Of a DNA stretch of 50,113 nucleotides, positions 42,449-50,113 are shown in pieces (position 1 is the stretch's first letter; every line of letters starts with the position of its first letter). Both the position numbers and the translations under genes were made by a program. Origin of the DNA: Hydrogenophaga sp. (GTDB lineage: Bacteria; Pseudomonadota; Gammaproteobacteria; Burkholderiales; Burkholderiaceae_C); contig NZ_JAUCZG010000031.1 of the NCBI RefSeq assembly GCF_030373225.1, positions 1 through 50,113 of the forward strand. Direction: 5' to 3'. The notes beneath the pieces were generated by a model, which did not search any database, was not told where the DNA came from, and saw nothing but the letters and a program-made list of their open reading frames with translations.

Positions 42449-43621
42449 ATGCAGTTCACCCACGAGCACCGCGAGATCCAGAAGACGCTCAAGCGCTACA
42501 TCGACGAACACATCAACCCGCAGGTGGACGAGTGGGAGAAGGCCGAGATCTTTCCGGCGCACGAGGTGTTCAAGGGCCTGGGTGAGCTGGGCCTGCTGGG
42601 CCTGACCAAGCCCGAGGCTTTTGGTGGCGCGGGGCTCGACTATTCCTACGGCCTGGCCATGGCCGAGACGCTGGGCCACATCCACTGCGGCGGTGTGCCC
42701 ATGGCCATCGGCGTGCAGACCGACATGGCCACGCCCGCGCTGGCGCGCTTTGGCAGCGAGGAACTCAAGCGCGACTTTCTGGCGTCGGCCATCGCCGGCG
42801 ACTCGGTGGGCTGCATCGGTGTGAGCGAACCGGCCGCCGGCAGCGACGTGGCCGGCATCAAGAGCGTGGCGCGCAAGGACGGCGACGACTACGTGATCAC
42901 CGGCCAGAAGATGTGGATCACCAACAGCCTGCAGGCCGACTGGATGTGCATGCTGGTCAACACCAGCGACGGCCCGGCGCACAAGAACAAGAGCCTGGTG
43001 ATGGTGCCCATGCGCGAGAACGGCAAGCTCGTCAAGGGCATCGAGGTGGCGCAGAAGATCCGCAAGATCGGCATGAACAGCAGCGACACCGGCCTCATCT
43101 ACTTTGACGAGGTGCGCGTGCCGCAGCGTTACCGCATCGGCCAGGAGGGCGCGGGCTTCATCTACCAGATGCAGCAGTTTCAGGAAGAGCGCCTGTGGTG
43201 CGCGGCCAGCACCCTGCAAAGCCTCACCAACTGCATCGAATGGACGGTGGAATGGGCGCAGGAGCGCAAGCTGTTTGGCGCCAGCCTGGCCGATCAGCAA
43301 TGGGTGCAGTTCAAGCTGGCCGAGCTCAAGACCGAGGTGGAGAGCCTGCGCGCGCTGACCTACCAGGCGTGTGAGCACTACATCGCCGGCGAGGACGTGA
43401 CCGAATGGGCCACCATGGCCAAGCTCAAGGCCGGGCGCCTGAACCGCACCGTGCCCGACACCTGCCTGCAGTTCTGGGGCGGCATGGGCTTCACCTGGGA
43501 GAACAAGGTCTCGCGCATGTACCGCGACGGGCGCCTGGCGTCGATCGGCGGTGGGGCAGATGAAGTGATGCTGGGCATTCTTGCGAAAACCATGGGCATC
43601 GCCAAAAGGCCGATGAAGTGA
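42449..43621 (+). CDS. Acyl-CoA dehydrogenase, citronellyl-CoA dehydrogenase (AtuD)-like
   Basis: A 390-residue FAD dehydrogenase. Blocks are MQFTHEHREIQKTLKRYIDE, GVSEPAAGSDVAGIKSVA, KMWITNSLQADW and FWGGMGFTWENKVSRMYRDG. The usual C-terminal catalytic Glu is Gly368 (SIGGGADEVM), while Glu246/247 in QEERLW stands at the alternative position used by isovaleryl-CoA dehydrogenase types. This is consistent with branched substrates such as citronellyl-CoA. It starts 31 bases after the carboxyltransferase, and its stop overlaps the hydratase start as GTGA. Confidence 0.88.
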   Translation: MQFTHEHREIQKTLKRYIDEHINPQVDEWEKAEIFPAHEVFKGLGELGLLGLTKPEAFGGAGLDYSYGLAMAETLGHIHCGGVPMAIGVQTDMATPALARFGSEELKRDFLASAIAGDSVGCIGVSEPAAGSDVAGIKSVARKDGDDYVITGQKMWITNSLQADWMCMLVNTSDGPAHKNKSLVMVPMRENGKLVKGIEVAQKIRKIGMNSSDTGLIYFDEVRVPQRYRIGQEGAGFIYQMQQFQEERLWCAASTLQSLTNCIEWTVEWAQERKLFGASLADQQWVQFKLAELKTEVESLRALTYQACEHYIAGEDVTEWATMAKLKAGRLNRTVPDTCLQFWGGMGFTWENKVSRMYRDGRLASIGGGADEVMLGILAKTMGIAKRPMK

Positions 43622-44415
43622 GCCAGAGCTTTCTGGTCGAACGCCAGGGCGATACCGAGCGCTGGACGCTCAACGACCCCGCCACCCGCAACGCCCTGAG
43701 CGACGCCATGGTGCTCGGCCTGTTTGAGGCCACCTTGCGCGCGCAGGCCGACGACAGCCTGCGCATCGTCGTGCTCACCGGCGCGCCCGGTGCCTTCAGC
43801 GCCGGTGGCAGCCTGGGCGGGTTTTCCAGCGCCATCGGCCAGCCGCTCAAGCCCGGCGAGGACGATCCGCTGATCGCCATGAACCGGGGCTTTGGCGATG
43901 TGCTGCACGCACTGTGTGCGCTGCCTCAGCTGCTGGTGTGCGCGGTGGACGGCGCGGCCATGGGCGGTGGCTTTGGCCTGGTGTGTTGCGCCGACCATGT
44001 GATCGCCACCGAGCGCTCGGTGTTCGGCACACCCGAGGTCACGCTCGGTTTGCCGCCGGCGCAGATCGCGCCCTTCGTGTGGATGCGCCTGGGCGAGACC
44101 CGTGCCCGCCAGTGTTTGCTGCAAGGCCTGAGCTTTCGCGCCGAGGCCGCCATGCAGCTCGGCTTGGTGGACGAGGTGGCCGACGACGGTGGGCTCGAGC
44201 AAGGCCTGCAGGAACGCCTGACGCGCCTGAAGCGCGCCGCGCCCGGCGCCGTGGCCAGCACCAAACGCCTGCTGCAGCGCCTGCGCGGGGATGTGCCCGA
44301 GCTGCGTGACGAAGCCGCCATTGCCTTCGCGGCCGCGCTGCGCAGCCCCGAAGCCGCAGCGGGCCTGTCGGCCTTTGCCAAAAAGCAGCCACCCCCCTGG
44401 ACCAGCAAAAAATGA
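43618..44415 (+). CDS. Enoyl-CoA hydratase family protein (AtuE/LiuC role)
   Basis: A 265-residue crotonase. Oxyanion blocks FSAGGSLGGF and AVDGAAMGGGFGLVCCADHV, and the catalytic region TPEVTLGLPPAQIAPFV with the first Glu and Gly-Leu-Pro-Pro. In the liu and atu pathways this step hydrates the glutaconyl-CoA product of the carboxylase. Start is GTG (43618), overlapping the previous stop by four bases; the stop overlaps the biotin carboxylase start as ATGA. The assigned role rests on position. Confidence 0.86.
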   Translation: MSQSFLVERQGDTERWTLNDPATRNALSDAMVLGLFEATLRAQADDSLRIVVLTGAPGAFSAGGSLGGFSSAIGQPLKPGEDDPLIAMNRGFGDVLHALCALPQLLVCAVDGAAMGGGFGLVCCADHVIATERSVFGTPEVTLGLPPAQIAPFVWMRLGETRARQCLLQGLSFRAEAAMQLGLVDEVADDGGLEQGLQERLTRLKRAAPGAVASTKRLLQRLRGDVPELRDEAAIAFAAALRSPEAAAGLSAFAKKQPPPWTSKK

Positions 44416-46370
44416 AACGCCTTTTGATCGCCAACCGCGGCGAAATCGCGCGCCGCGTGATCCGCACCGCGCACGCCATGGGCATGCAGACCGTGGCCGT
44501 GTACGCCGAGCCTGACCGCCATGCCCTGCACGTGCGGGAAGCGACCACCGCGTTTGCCCTGGGCGGCACCACCTCGGCCGAGTCCTACCTGCGGGTGGAG
44601 CGGCTGCTGGAAGCCGCACGCGCCACCGGCGCCGATGCGGTGCACCCCGGCTACGGCTTCCTCAGCGAGAACGCCGACTTCGCCCAGGCCGTGATCGACG
44701 CCGGCCTCACCTGGGTCGGCCCGCCGCCCGCGGCCATTCGTGCGCTGGGCAGCAAGTCGGCGGCGAAGGCGCTGGCGCAAGAGCACGGCGTGCCCTGCCT
44801 GCCCGGGTACTTCGGTGCCGACCAGCGCGAAGACACCTTTGTCGCCGAGGCGCAGCGCATCGGCTTCCCGCTCATGGTGAAGGCGGTGGCGGGCGGCGGC
44901 GGGCGCGGCATGCGCCTGGTGCACCGCGAAGACCAGCTGCTGCCCGCCCTGCGCAGTGCACGTTCGGAAGCCCTCAGCGGTTTCGGCAACGGCGACCTGC
45001 TGATCGAGCGCGCGCTGTTGCGCCCCAGGCACGTGGAGGTGCAGGTGTTTGCCGACGCCCACGGTCACTGCGTGCACCTGGGCGAGCGCGACTGCTCGGT
45101 GCAGCGGCGGCACCAGAAGATCATTGAAGAAGCACCGAGCCCGGCGGTGTCACCGGCCTTGCGCGAAGAGCTGGGGCGCTGCGCGGTGGCGCTGGCGCAG
45201 GCAGCGGGCTATGTGGGGGCGGGGACGGTGGAGTTTCTGGTGGAGGATTCCGGGGCCTTCTTCCTCATGGAAATGAACACCCGCCTGCAGGTCGAACACC
45301 CCGTCACCGAAGCCCTCACCGGCCTCGACCTCGTCGAATGGCAGTTGCGCGTGGCGCGCGGTGAACCGCTGCCCCTGACGCAAGAAGAGATCACCTTCAA
45401 CGGCCACGCGATCGAAGTGCGCCTGTGCGCCGAAGACGACCACCACACCCCGCACACCGGCCGCGTGGCCCGCTTCACCCAACCGCCCATGACCCCCGGC
45501 CTGCGCTTCGACCACGCGCTGGAAACCGGCAGCGAGGTCACGCCGCACTTTGATTCGATGCTGGGCAAGCTCATTGCCCATGCACCCACACGCGCCGAGG
45601 CCATCGGGCAGCTCGCCCACGCGCTCGACCAAACGCAGGTGCTGGGCCTGCCCACCAACCGCGCGTTTCTGGCCGCCTGCCTGCGCCATCCGGTGTTTGG
45701 CGCGGGCGAGGCGCTCATTCCCTTCCTGGCCGGGCACGGCGAAGACTTGCGCGCCCAACTGGCCGCGCAGCGTGCACCCGGCCAGCCCGCGCTGGTGGTG
45801 GCCATGCTCGCGGTGCAGCACGCGCTGGCACCGCCCGCGACCAGCCTGGCCGTTCCGTTCAACCGGCCGCTGCGCTTTGGCCTCGACGACGCGGTGTGTA
45901 CCCTCGACGTGCAGGAACTCGGCGCCGGCCAGCTGCGCATCGGCCACGGCGAAACCGCACACACTGCCCAGCTGGAAGCCCCGGGCGGCGGGACAGTGCG
46001 CGTGTCGCTCGATGGCCAGCGCTGGACCGCCTCTGCCGTGGCCACCGCAGCCGGACGCTGGCATGTGCAGGTGCAGGGCGCAGGCCCCGCGGTGGACCTC
46101 TGGCTCACCGAACGGAGTCACCAGCCCGCCCAACGCGCCGGCGGCGCCGACCGCGCCCGCGAACTGCGCGCCCCGTTCAACGGCAAGCTCATCGCCGTGC
46201 ACGCCCAGCCCGGCGGTTCGGTGGCCAAGGGCGAGCCGCTGCTGGTCATCGAATCCATGAAGCTCGAACACACCCTGGCCGCACCGCGCGACCTGATGGT
46301 GGAGGGCGTGTTGGTGACCACAGGTCAACAGCTTGCACCCGGACAACTCCTTGTCACCTTTGCCGCATGA
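44412..46370 (+). CDS. Acyl-CoA carboxylase biotin-carboxylase/biotin carrier (alpha) subunit
   Basis: A 652-residue subunit that carboxylates its own biotin with ATP and bicarbonate. Domains in order: biotin carboxylase N-domain (LLIANRGEIARRVIRTAHAM), ATP-grasp (VKAVAGGGGRGMRLVH, ERDCSVQRRHQKIIEEAPS, FLMEMNTRLQVEHPVTE), C-domain, a linker and a biotinyl domain with Lys617 in IESMKLEHTLAAP (Met-Lys-Leu in place of Met-Lys-Met). This single-chain layout is that of MccA, LiuD and AtuF. Its partner beta subunit is at 40765. Confidence 0.93.
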   Translation: MKRLLIANRGEIARRVIRTAHAMGMQTVAVYAEPDRHALHVREATTAFALGGTTSAESYLRVERLLEAARATGADAVHPGYGFLSENADFAQAVIDAGLTWVGPPPAAIRALGSKSAAKALAQEHGVPCLPGYFGADQREDTFVAEAQRIGFPLMVKAVAGGGGRGMRLVHREDQLLPALRSARSEALSGFGNGDLLIERALLRPRHVEVQVFADAHGHCVHLGERDCSVQRRHQKIIEEAPSPAVSPALREELGRCAVALAQAAGYVGAGTVEFLVEDSGAFFLMEMNTRLQVEHPVTEALTGLDLVEWQLRVARGEPLPLTQEEITFNGHAIEVRLCAEDDHHTPHTGRVARFTQPPMTPGLRFDHALETGSEVTPHFDSMLGKLIAHAPTRAEAIGQLAHALDQTQVLGLPTNRAFLAACLRHPVFGAGEALIPFLAGHGEDLRAQLAAQRAPGQPALVVAMLAVQHALAPPATSLAVPFNRPLRFGLDDAVCTLDVQELGAGQLRIGHGETAHTAQLEAPGGGTVRVSLDGQRWTASAVATAAGRWHVQVQGAGPAVDLWLTERSHQPAQRAGGADRARELRAPFNGKLIAVHAQPGGSVAKGEPLLVIESMKLEHTLAAPRDLMVEGVLVTTGQQLAPGQLLVTFAA

Positions 46371-47524
46371 CCTCAACAGACTTCACCCCCGAAGACCGCG
46401 CAGCCCTGCTCGACACCGTGCAGCGCTTCGCCACGCAAGCCATTGCACCCCACGTGGGCGCGTGGGACGAGGCCGGCGAGTTCCCTCGCGGCCTCTACCA
46501 CCAGGCCGCCGAGCTCGGTCTGCTCGGCCTGGGCTACCCCGAGCACCTGGGTGGCACGCCCGCGCCCTGGAGCGTGCGCAACGCCATGTCGCAAACGCTG
46601 GCACGCCATGGCGGCAGTGGCGGTGTGATGGCCAGCCTGTTCACGCACAACATCGGCCTGCCACCGGTGCTGGCACACGGCACACCCGAGCTGCAGGCCG
46701 AGGTGATTGCGCCCGTGTTGCGCGGCGAGCAGATTGCGGCCCTGGGCATCACCGAGCCCGGCGGCGGGTCGGACGTGGCCGCGCTGCGCACCACCGCGCG
46801 GCTGGAGGGCAACGAGTACGTCATCGACGGCGAGAAGGTGTTCATCACCTCCGGCATGCGCTGCGACTGGATCACGCTCGCCGTGCGAACGGATGTGAAC
46901 AACAAGGGCGCAGGCGGCATCAGCATGATCGTCGTGCCCTGCCACACCCCCGGCATCTCGCGCAGCAAGCTGCACAAGATGGGCTGGCATTGCAGCGACA
47001 CCGCACACCTGCGCTTTGACGGTGTGCGTGTGCCCGCCCGCTACCGGCTGGGCGCGGAGGGCACGGGCTTTCGCATGATCATGGGCAACTTCAACGGCGA
47101 GCGCCTGGCCATGTCGGCCATGGCACTCGGTTTTGCACAAGCCTGTTATGACGAAGCCCTGGCCTGGGCCCGCCAGCGTTGCACCTTCGGTGCACCGCTG
47201 ATCGAACGCCAGGTGATCCGCCACAAGCTCATGGACATGCAGATGCGCATCCAGTCCACCCAGGCCTGGGTGGACGCGCTGGGCGCGCGCGTGGATGACG
47301 GTGACGATGGCGCCGACTGGGTCGCACAGGTGTGCCTGCTGAAGAACCACGCCACCCAGACCATGCAGCACTGCGCCGATGCTGCCGTGCAGATCCTCGG
47401 TGCCATGGGCTACATGCGCGGCACCGTGAGCGAGCGCGTGTACCGCGAAGTCAAGGTCATGATGATCGGCGGCGGCGCCGAGGAGATCATGAAGGAACTC
47501 GCCGCACGACAATGGGCGCTATGA
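46367..47524 (+). CDS. Second acyl-CoA dehydrogenase of the carboxylase operon
   Basis: A 385-residue dehydrogenase, only distantly like the one at 42449. Blocks are GITEPGGGSDVAALRTTARL, DGEKVFITSGMRCDW, and ILGAMGYMRGTVSERVYREV. The usual C-terminal Glu is Gly369 (IGGGAEEIM) while Glu245 in GERLAM is at the isovaleryl-type position. Start overlaps the alpha subunit stop as ATGA. Two dehydrogenases suggest two oxidation steps or two substrates, such as the cis/trans or chain-shortened intermediates of a branched acid. Confidence 0.88.
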   Translation: MTSTDFTPEDRAALLDTVQRFATQAIAPHVGAWDEAGEFPRGLYHQAAELGLLGLGYPEHLGGTPAPWSVRNAMSQTLARHGGSGGVMASLFTHNIGLPPVLAHGTPELQAEVIAPVLRGEQIAALGITEPGGGSDVAALRTTARLEGNEYVIDGEKVFITSGMRCDWITLAVRTDVNNKGAGGISMIVVPCHTPGISRSKLHKMGWHCSDTAHLRFDGVRVPARYRLGAEGTGFRMIMGNFNGERLAMSAMALGFAQACYDEALAWARQRCTFGAPLIERQVIRHKLMDMQMRIQSTQAWVDALGARVDDGDDGADWVAQVCLLKNHATQTMQHCADAAVQILGAMGYMRGTVSERVYREVKVMMIGGGAEEIMKELAARQWAL

Positions 47525-48012
47525 CCAAAACAACAACGACCCCGGCCGCCCCGGTTGAATTCGAGCCCGAGTTTGTCAACGCGCTCAAGCAGCTGTTTGA
47601 AGAAAAGATCGTTTTCAATCAGGTGCTGGGCCTGAAGATCACCAGCATCACGCCCGACAAGGTCACCGGCCGCATCGACATGAAGCCGCAGCTGGTCGGC
47701 CACTACAGCCACAACCGCATCCACGGCGGCGTCATCAGCGCCTGCCTGGACGCCATGGGCGGCCTGGCCTGCATGGCCGCCATCGGCGCCCGCCACATGG
47801 ACGAACCCCCGCTGCAGCGCCTGCACCGCTTCGGCAAGCTCGGCACCATCGACCTGCGCATCGACTACCTGCGCCCCGGCATCAGCGACCACTTTGAACT
47901 GCGCGCCGAAGTCATGCGCCTGGGCTCGCGCGTGGCCAGCACACGCATGGAGATTCTGGGGGCGGACGGGAAGCTGTTGTCGACCGGGGCGGGGGCTTAT
48001 ATCGTTTCGTGA
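47521..48012 (+). CDS. PaaI-like hotdog thioesterase
   Basis: A 163-residue hotdog-fold protein with YSHNRIHGGVISACLDAMGG, where the HGG and Asp of the PaaI-type active helix are kept, and KLGTIDLRIDYLRPG as the dimer strand. It hydrolyses acyl-CoA, probably to free CoA from stalled or toxic intermediates. Start overlaps the dehydrogenase stop as ATGA; it is the last gene of the coupled series. Confidence 0.87.
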   Translation: MTKTTTTPAAPVEFEPEFVNALKQLFEEKIVFNQVLGLKITSITPDKVTGRIDMKPQLVGHYSHNRIHGGVISACLDAMGGLACMAAIGARHMDEPPLQRLHRFGKLGTIDLRIDYLRPGISDHFELRAEVMRLGSRVASTRMEILGADGKLLSTGAGAYIVS

Positions 48013-48043
48013 GGGCGGGCACGCAGGCATCCGTTCTTCGCGA

Positions 48044-48124
48044 AATGGGTGTCATTGGGTGTTGGAATGGGTGATTTCCGTCCAAGTGCTCATCTGACAG
48101 GCATTAATGGGTGTAATCGGGCGT
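48044..48124 (+). repeat. Phased direct repeats in front of the Fic gene
   Basis: Five copies of ATGGGTGT or close variants (48045, 48055, 48067, 48107, 48116) in two clusters, mostly 10 bases apart, so one face of the helix. The last lies 14 bases before the Fic start codon, overlapping the promoter region. A candidate operator array for a winged-helix protein. Confidence 0.55.
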
Positions 48125-48137
48125 ATTATCGGTTCCC

Positions 48138-49181
48138 ATGTTGGCCATCCACACCGTTCAGATCACCCCGGAGGTGCTGAAACTCATCGCCGGCATCGAT
48201 GAGTTCAAGGGGGCATGGCGCGCGCTGGGCACCCTGGCGCCAGACCGCCTCTCGGCCTTGCGGCGCGTGGCCACCATCGAAAGCATCGGCTCGTCCACCC
48301 GCATCGAGGGCAGCCAGCTGTCTGACCGGGACGTTGAACGCCTGCTCTCCAGGCTTCAGATCAAATCCTTCACGACGCGCGACGAGCAGGAGGTGGCCGG
48401 TTATGCGGAGGTCATGGAGCTGGTGTTCTCGTCTTCGCAAGACATTGCGCTGACCGAGAACCATATCAAGCAGCTGCACCGCGACCTGCTCGCGCACAGC
48501 GAGAAGGACGCCTGGCACCGGGGCAATTACAAGACCTCCACCAACAACGTGGTTGCCTTCGATGACGACGGAAAACCCTTGGGCGTGGTGTTTGAAACCG
48601 CGACGCCTTTTGACACGCCGCGCCTCATGAGCGAACTGGTCAGCTGGTTCAACGAAGAGCGCGATGCAGGCCGTCTCCATCCCTTGCTGCTCATCGGTAT
48701 CTGGGTGGTGGTGTTTCTGGAGATCCACCCGTTTCAGGACGGCAACGGACGCCTCAGCCGGGTCCTGACCACCTTGCTGTTGCTGCAGGCGGGCTATGCC
48801 TATGTGCCCTACAGCTCGCTGGAGAGCGTGATCGAGTCGAGCAAGGAGGCCTACTACCTTGCGCTTCGGCAAACGCAGGGGACGATTCGCACCGCTTCAC
48901 CGAACTGGCAACCCTGGTTGATGTTTTTTCTTCGGGCACTGGCCGAACAAGTGAGCCGGCTCAACCGCAAGGTGGAACGCGAAAGGATCGTGCTGGCCGT
49001 GCTGCCGGAACGCTCACTGCAGATCGTCGAGTTCGCGCGCGAGCATGGCCGCATCACCATGGCCGAAGCGATGCGGCTGACCGGCAGCAACCGCAACACC
49101 CTCAAGCAACATTTCCGCGCCTTGGTTGCACGGGGACAGCTGGTTCAACGGGGGGCGGGGAGGGGTGTTTGGTATGAGTGA
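48138..49181 (+). CDS. Fic family AMP transferase with C-terminal winged helix
   Basis: A 347-residue Fic protein that transfers AMP (or a similar nucleotide part) from ATP to protein hydroxyl groups. The Fic motif HPFQDGNGR starts at His197 and is canonical. An N-terminal inhibitory motif S-xxx-E-G is at 53-58 (STRIEG), so it is a class II, self-inhibited Fic. The C-terminal 80 residues carry a helix-turn-helix (GRITMAEAMRLTGSNRNTLKQHF), fitting autoregulation through the repeats upstream. No separate antitoxin gene is adjacent. Target unknown. Confidence 0.9.
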   Translation: MLAIHTVQITPEVLKLIAGIDEFKGAWRALGTLAPDRLSALRRVATIESIGSSTRIEGSQLSDRDVERLLSRLQIKSFTTRDEQEVAGYAEVMELVFSSSQDIALTENHIKQLHRDLLAHSEKDAWHRGNYKTSTNNVVAFDDDGKPLGVVFETATPFDTPRLMSELVSWFNEERDAGRLHPLLLIGIWVVVFLEIHPFQDGNGRLSRVLTTLLLLQAGYAYVPYSSLESVIESSKEAYYLALRQTQGTIRTASPNWQPWLMFFLRALAEQVSRLNRKVERERIVLAVLPERSLQIVEFAREHGRITMAEAMRLTGSNRNTLKQHFRALVARGQLVQRGAGRGVWYE

Positions 49182-49269
49182 GGAGGGGTTTGGGAGATGT
49201 GGGCGAAGGTTTGTATTGGCATGCAGACCCGCAGGTAGATGACAGCAGCGTTCGAACCTGCCAGACGAT

Positions 49270-49986
49270 TCATTCGCGTATGAGTCGGGGCAGAGTCTGC
49301 AGCAGTCGGCGCCGAAGGTCGCCCGCGTCCTCACCGTAGTGCAGCCGTCGATGGCAATTGGGGCAGATTGCCAGCGTATTGGACGGAGTGTCTGAGCCTC
49401 CACTGGCTAGCGTTCGAAGATGGTGCACTTCTAAGTACGGATATCCATCGACTGTTTGGAAGGGGGCTGGCTCACCACAGCATTCGCACTTTCCCTTTGA
49501 GCTTTCCAATACCCATGCCTTGACCGCGGCATCTCTAACAAACGTGGTGACCGTCCGAACCGTCAAGGCGGGACTCACCGAACCTGTCGGTGCCACGGCC
49601 GGAGTGCTTTCAAGGTGGAGCAAGACCTCTGCCTCATATGCCTCTGTGTTCTTGGCCAATTCTCCGTAGGCCCGCCTCAACAGTTTTGCGATTCGAGGTC
49701 GGACATTGGCGCCGATGTTTCGCATCGGTTTAAGTCCGTCGATCCAGGGGAGATTCCAAGCGTCCAGCACCGCAGAGATGTTTTGCATTCTTCGCTCAAA
49801 CGCGCCGGGAGACCGTTCGAACTTAGCGCTGAGGAGACGATAAGTTTGGGCCTTGTTGACGGCAGCTCCCACCCTTTCTGCTTCTTGAATTTCGACATAG
49901 GCTGCGATGGTGCTCTGCAGTTCTTCATCCGACCAGGAGGCTTCTTTGGAAGCGTTTGGTGAACCATCCGATGCTTTAAAACCCAT
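49270..49986 (-). CDS. HNH endonuclease (McrA-like)
   Basis: A 238-residue protein. The N-terminal 150 residues are helical and unassigned. The C-terminal HNH domain has CECC (Cys167/Cys170), LEVHHLRTLASGGSDTPSNT (His188/189, Asn203) and CPNCH (Cys208/211, His212), a beta-beta-alpha-metal nuclease of the kind in 5-methylcytosine restriction enzymes. Start ATG 49986 or GTG 49992. The base composition is clearly lower in GC than the rest of the window, a sign of transfer. It is convergent with the Fic gene over 88 bases without a feature. Confidence 0.85.
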   Translation of the reverse strand: MGFKASDGSPNASKEASWSDEELQSTIAAYVEIQEAERVGAAVNKAQTYRLLSAKFERSPGAFERRMQNISAVLDAWNLPWIDGLKPMRNIGANVRPRIAKLLRRAYGELAKNTEAYEAEVLLHLESTPAVAPTGSVSPALTVRTVTTFVRDAAVKAWVLESSKGKCECCGEPAPFQTVDGYPYLEVHHLRTLASGGSDTPSNTLAICPNCHRRLHYGEDAGDLRRRLLQTLPRLIRE

Positions 49987-50063
49987 TCCCACCCTCGAAC
50001 CCGCAGCTCAAGCTCTCAAGATGGAGATGCTCCATGCGGTACCCCTATAGGGTATATCGACCT

Positions 50064-50113
50064 AGTGTCCTGTCCCGCTGATACGTGAGCAAAGTCGGTG
50101 CAACTTTTCAAGA
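50064..50113. other. Possible mobile-element end at the window border
   Basis: Behind a CTATAGGGTATATCGAC stretch, an abrupt segment begins TGTCCTGTCCCGCTGATACG and runs to the end of the window. It has the look of an insertion sequence terminus (TGT start, no gene) but the inner part is outside the window. Weak call. Confidence 0.25.

Noticed and set aside
38969..48012. Straight leucine degradation (liu) operon
   Set aside because: No HMG-CoA lyase, and the dehydrogenase is closer to the citronellyl type by recalled pattern; a TetR and SDR head the operon. Not fully excluded.
48138..49986. Fic gene and HNH gene as one toxin-antitoxin or defence pair
   Set aside because: They are convergent and the Fic protein carries its own inhibitory motif; no evidence for a joint function beyond proximity.
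1..50113. tRNA or rRNA genes
   Set aside because: No conserved tRNA T-loop with matching arms or rRNA-like segments were recognised in the intergenic regions, which are almost all shorter than 210 bases.

Overview
The window is about 50 kb of GC-rich, densely coding DNA with the gene content and repeat style of a betaproteobacterium of the order Burkholderiales, most likely Comamonadaceae (a Hydrogenophaga-like organism). The reasons are the Bug-type tripartite tricarboxylate binding protein, a polyhydroxyalkanoate-associated protein, SlmA close to argB, several acyl-CoA gene sets, and GC-rich intergenic palindromes built on C5/G5 stems. No rRNA, tRNA, CRISPR array or complete insertion sequence was seen. 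All names come from reading translations and motifs; no database search was run.

Layout. 0.2-3 kb: type III pantothenate kinase, a WS/DGAT-type acyltransferase and, divergent from it, an acyl-CoA-binding protein. 3-6.5 kb (minus strand): a tight run of a molybdopterin oxidoreductase, a zinc aminopeptidase lipoprotein and a PHA-system protein. 6.6-10.2 kb: an ABC-type binding protein, an M20 amidohydrolase and a DUF2817 peptidase-like protein whose TTG start overlaps the preceding stop. 10.3-15.1 kb: argB, an OmpR/2CSK-type two-component pair, slmA and a PdeM-like phosphoesterase. 15.2-23.3 kb: a fatty acid beta-oxidation operon (TetR, acyl-CoA dehydrogenase, DUF2147, FadB-like fusion, thiolase, thioesterase) interrupted by a DUF559 gene bracketed by inverted palindromic repeats. 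23.3-29.9 kb: a PlpD-like patatin/beta-barrel protein, an enoyl-CoA hydratase, a TPR-methyltransferase, a HepT/MntA toxin-antitoxin pair, a decayed endonuclease/exonuclease/phosphatase gene and a DCC-Coq7 fusion. 30-33.9 kb: an ECF42-type sigma factor locus with two DGPF (YCII) proteins, a VOC protein, a candidate ECF42 promoter and a flavin monooxygenase. 33.9-38.8 kb: DUF3237, a Bug binding protein, MarR, an Old Yellow Enzyme, an unknown protein and a saccharopine-dehydrogenase-like reductase.

39-48 kb is the most coherent and interesting block. It is a translationally coupled operon of TetR, SDR, acyl-CoA carboxylase beta subunit, acyl-CoA dehydrogenase, enoyl-CoA hydratase, biotin-carboxylase alpha subunit, a second acyl-CoA dehydrogenase and a thioesterase. 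Its order and enzyme classes resemble the acyclic terpenoid (atu) pathway more than leucine catabolism (liu), but no HMG-CoA lyase is present and two components are atypical. The right end (48-50.1 kb) holds a Fic protein preceded by phased direct repeats, and an AT-richer HNH endonuclease next to a possible mobile-element boundary.

Overall theme: acyl-CoA metabolism (two beta-oxidation or carboxylation operons, acyl-CoA-binding protein, WS/DGAT, thioesterases, PHA protein), with small horizontally mobile modules placed between and even inside the metabolic operons.
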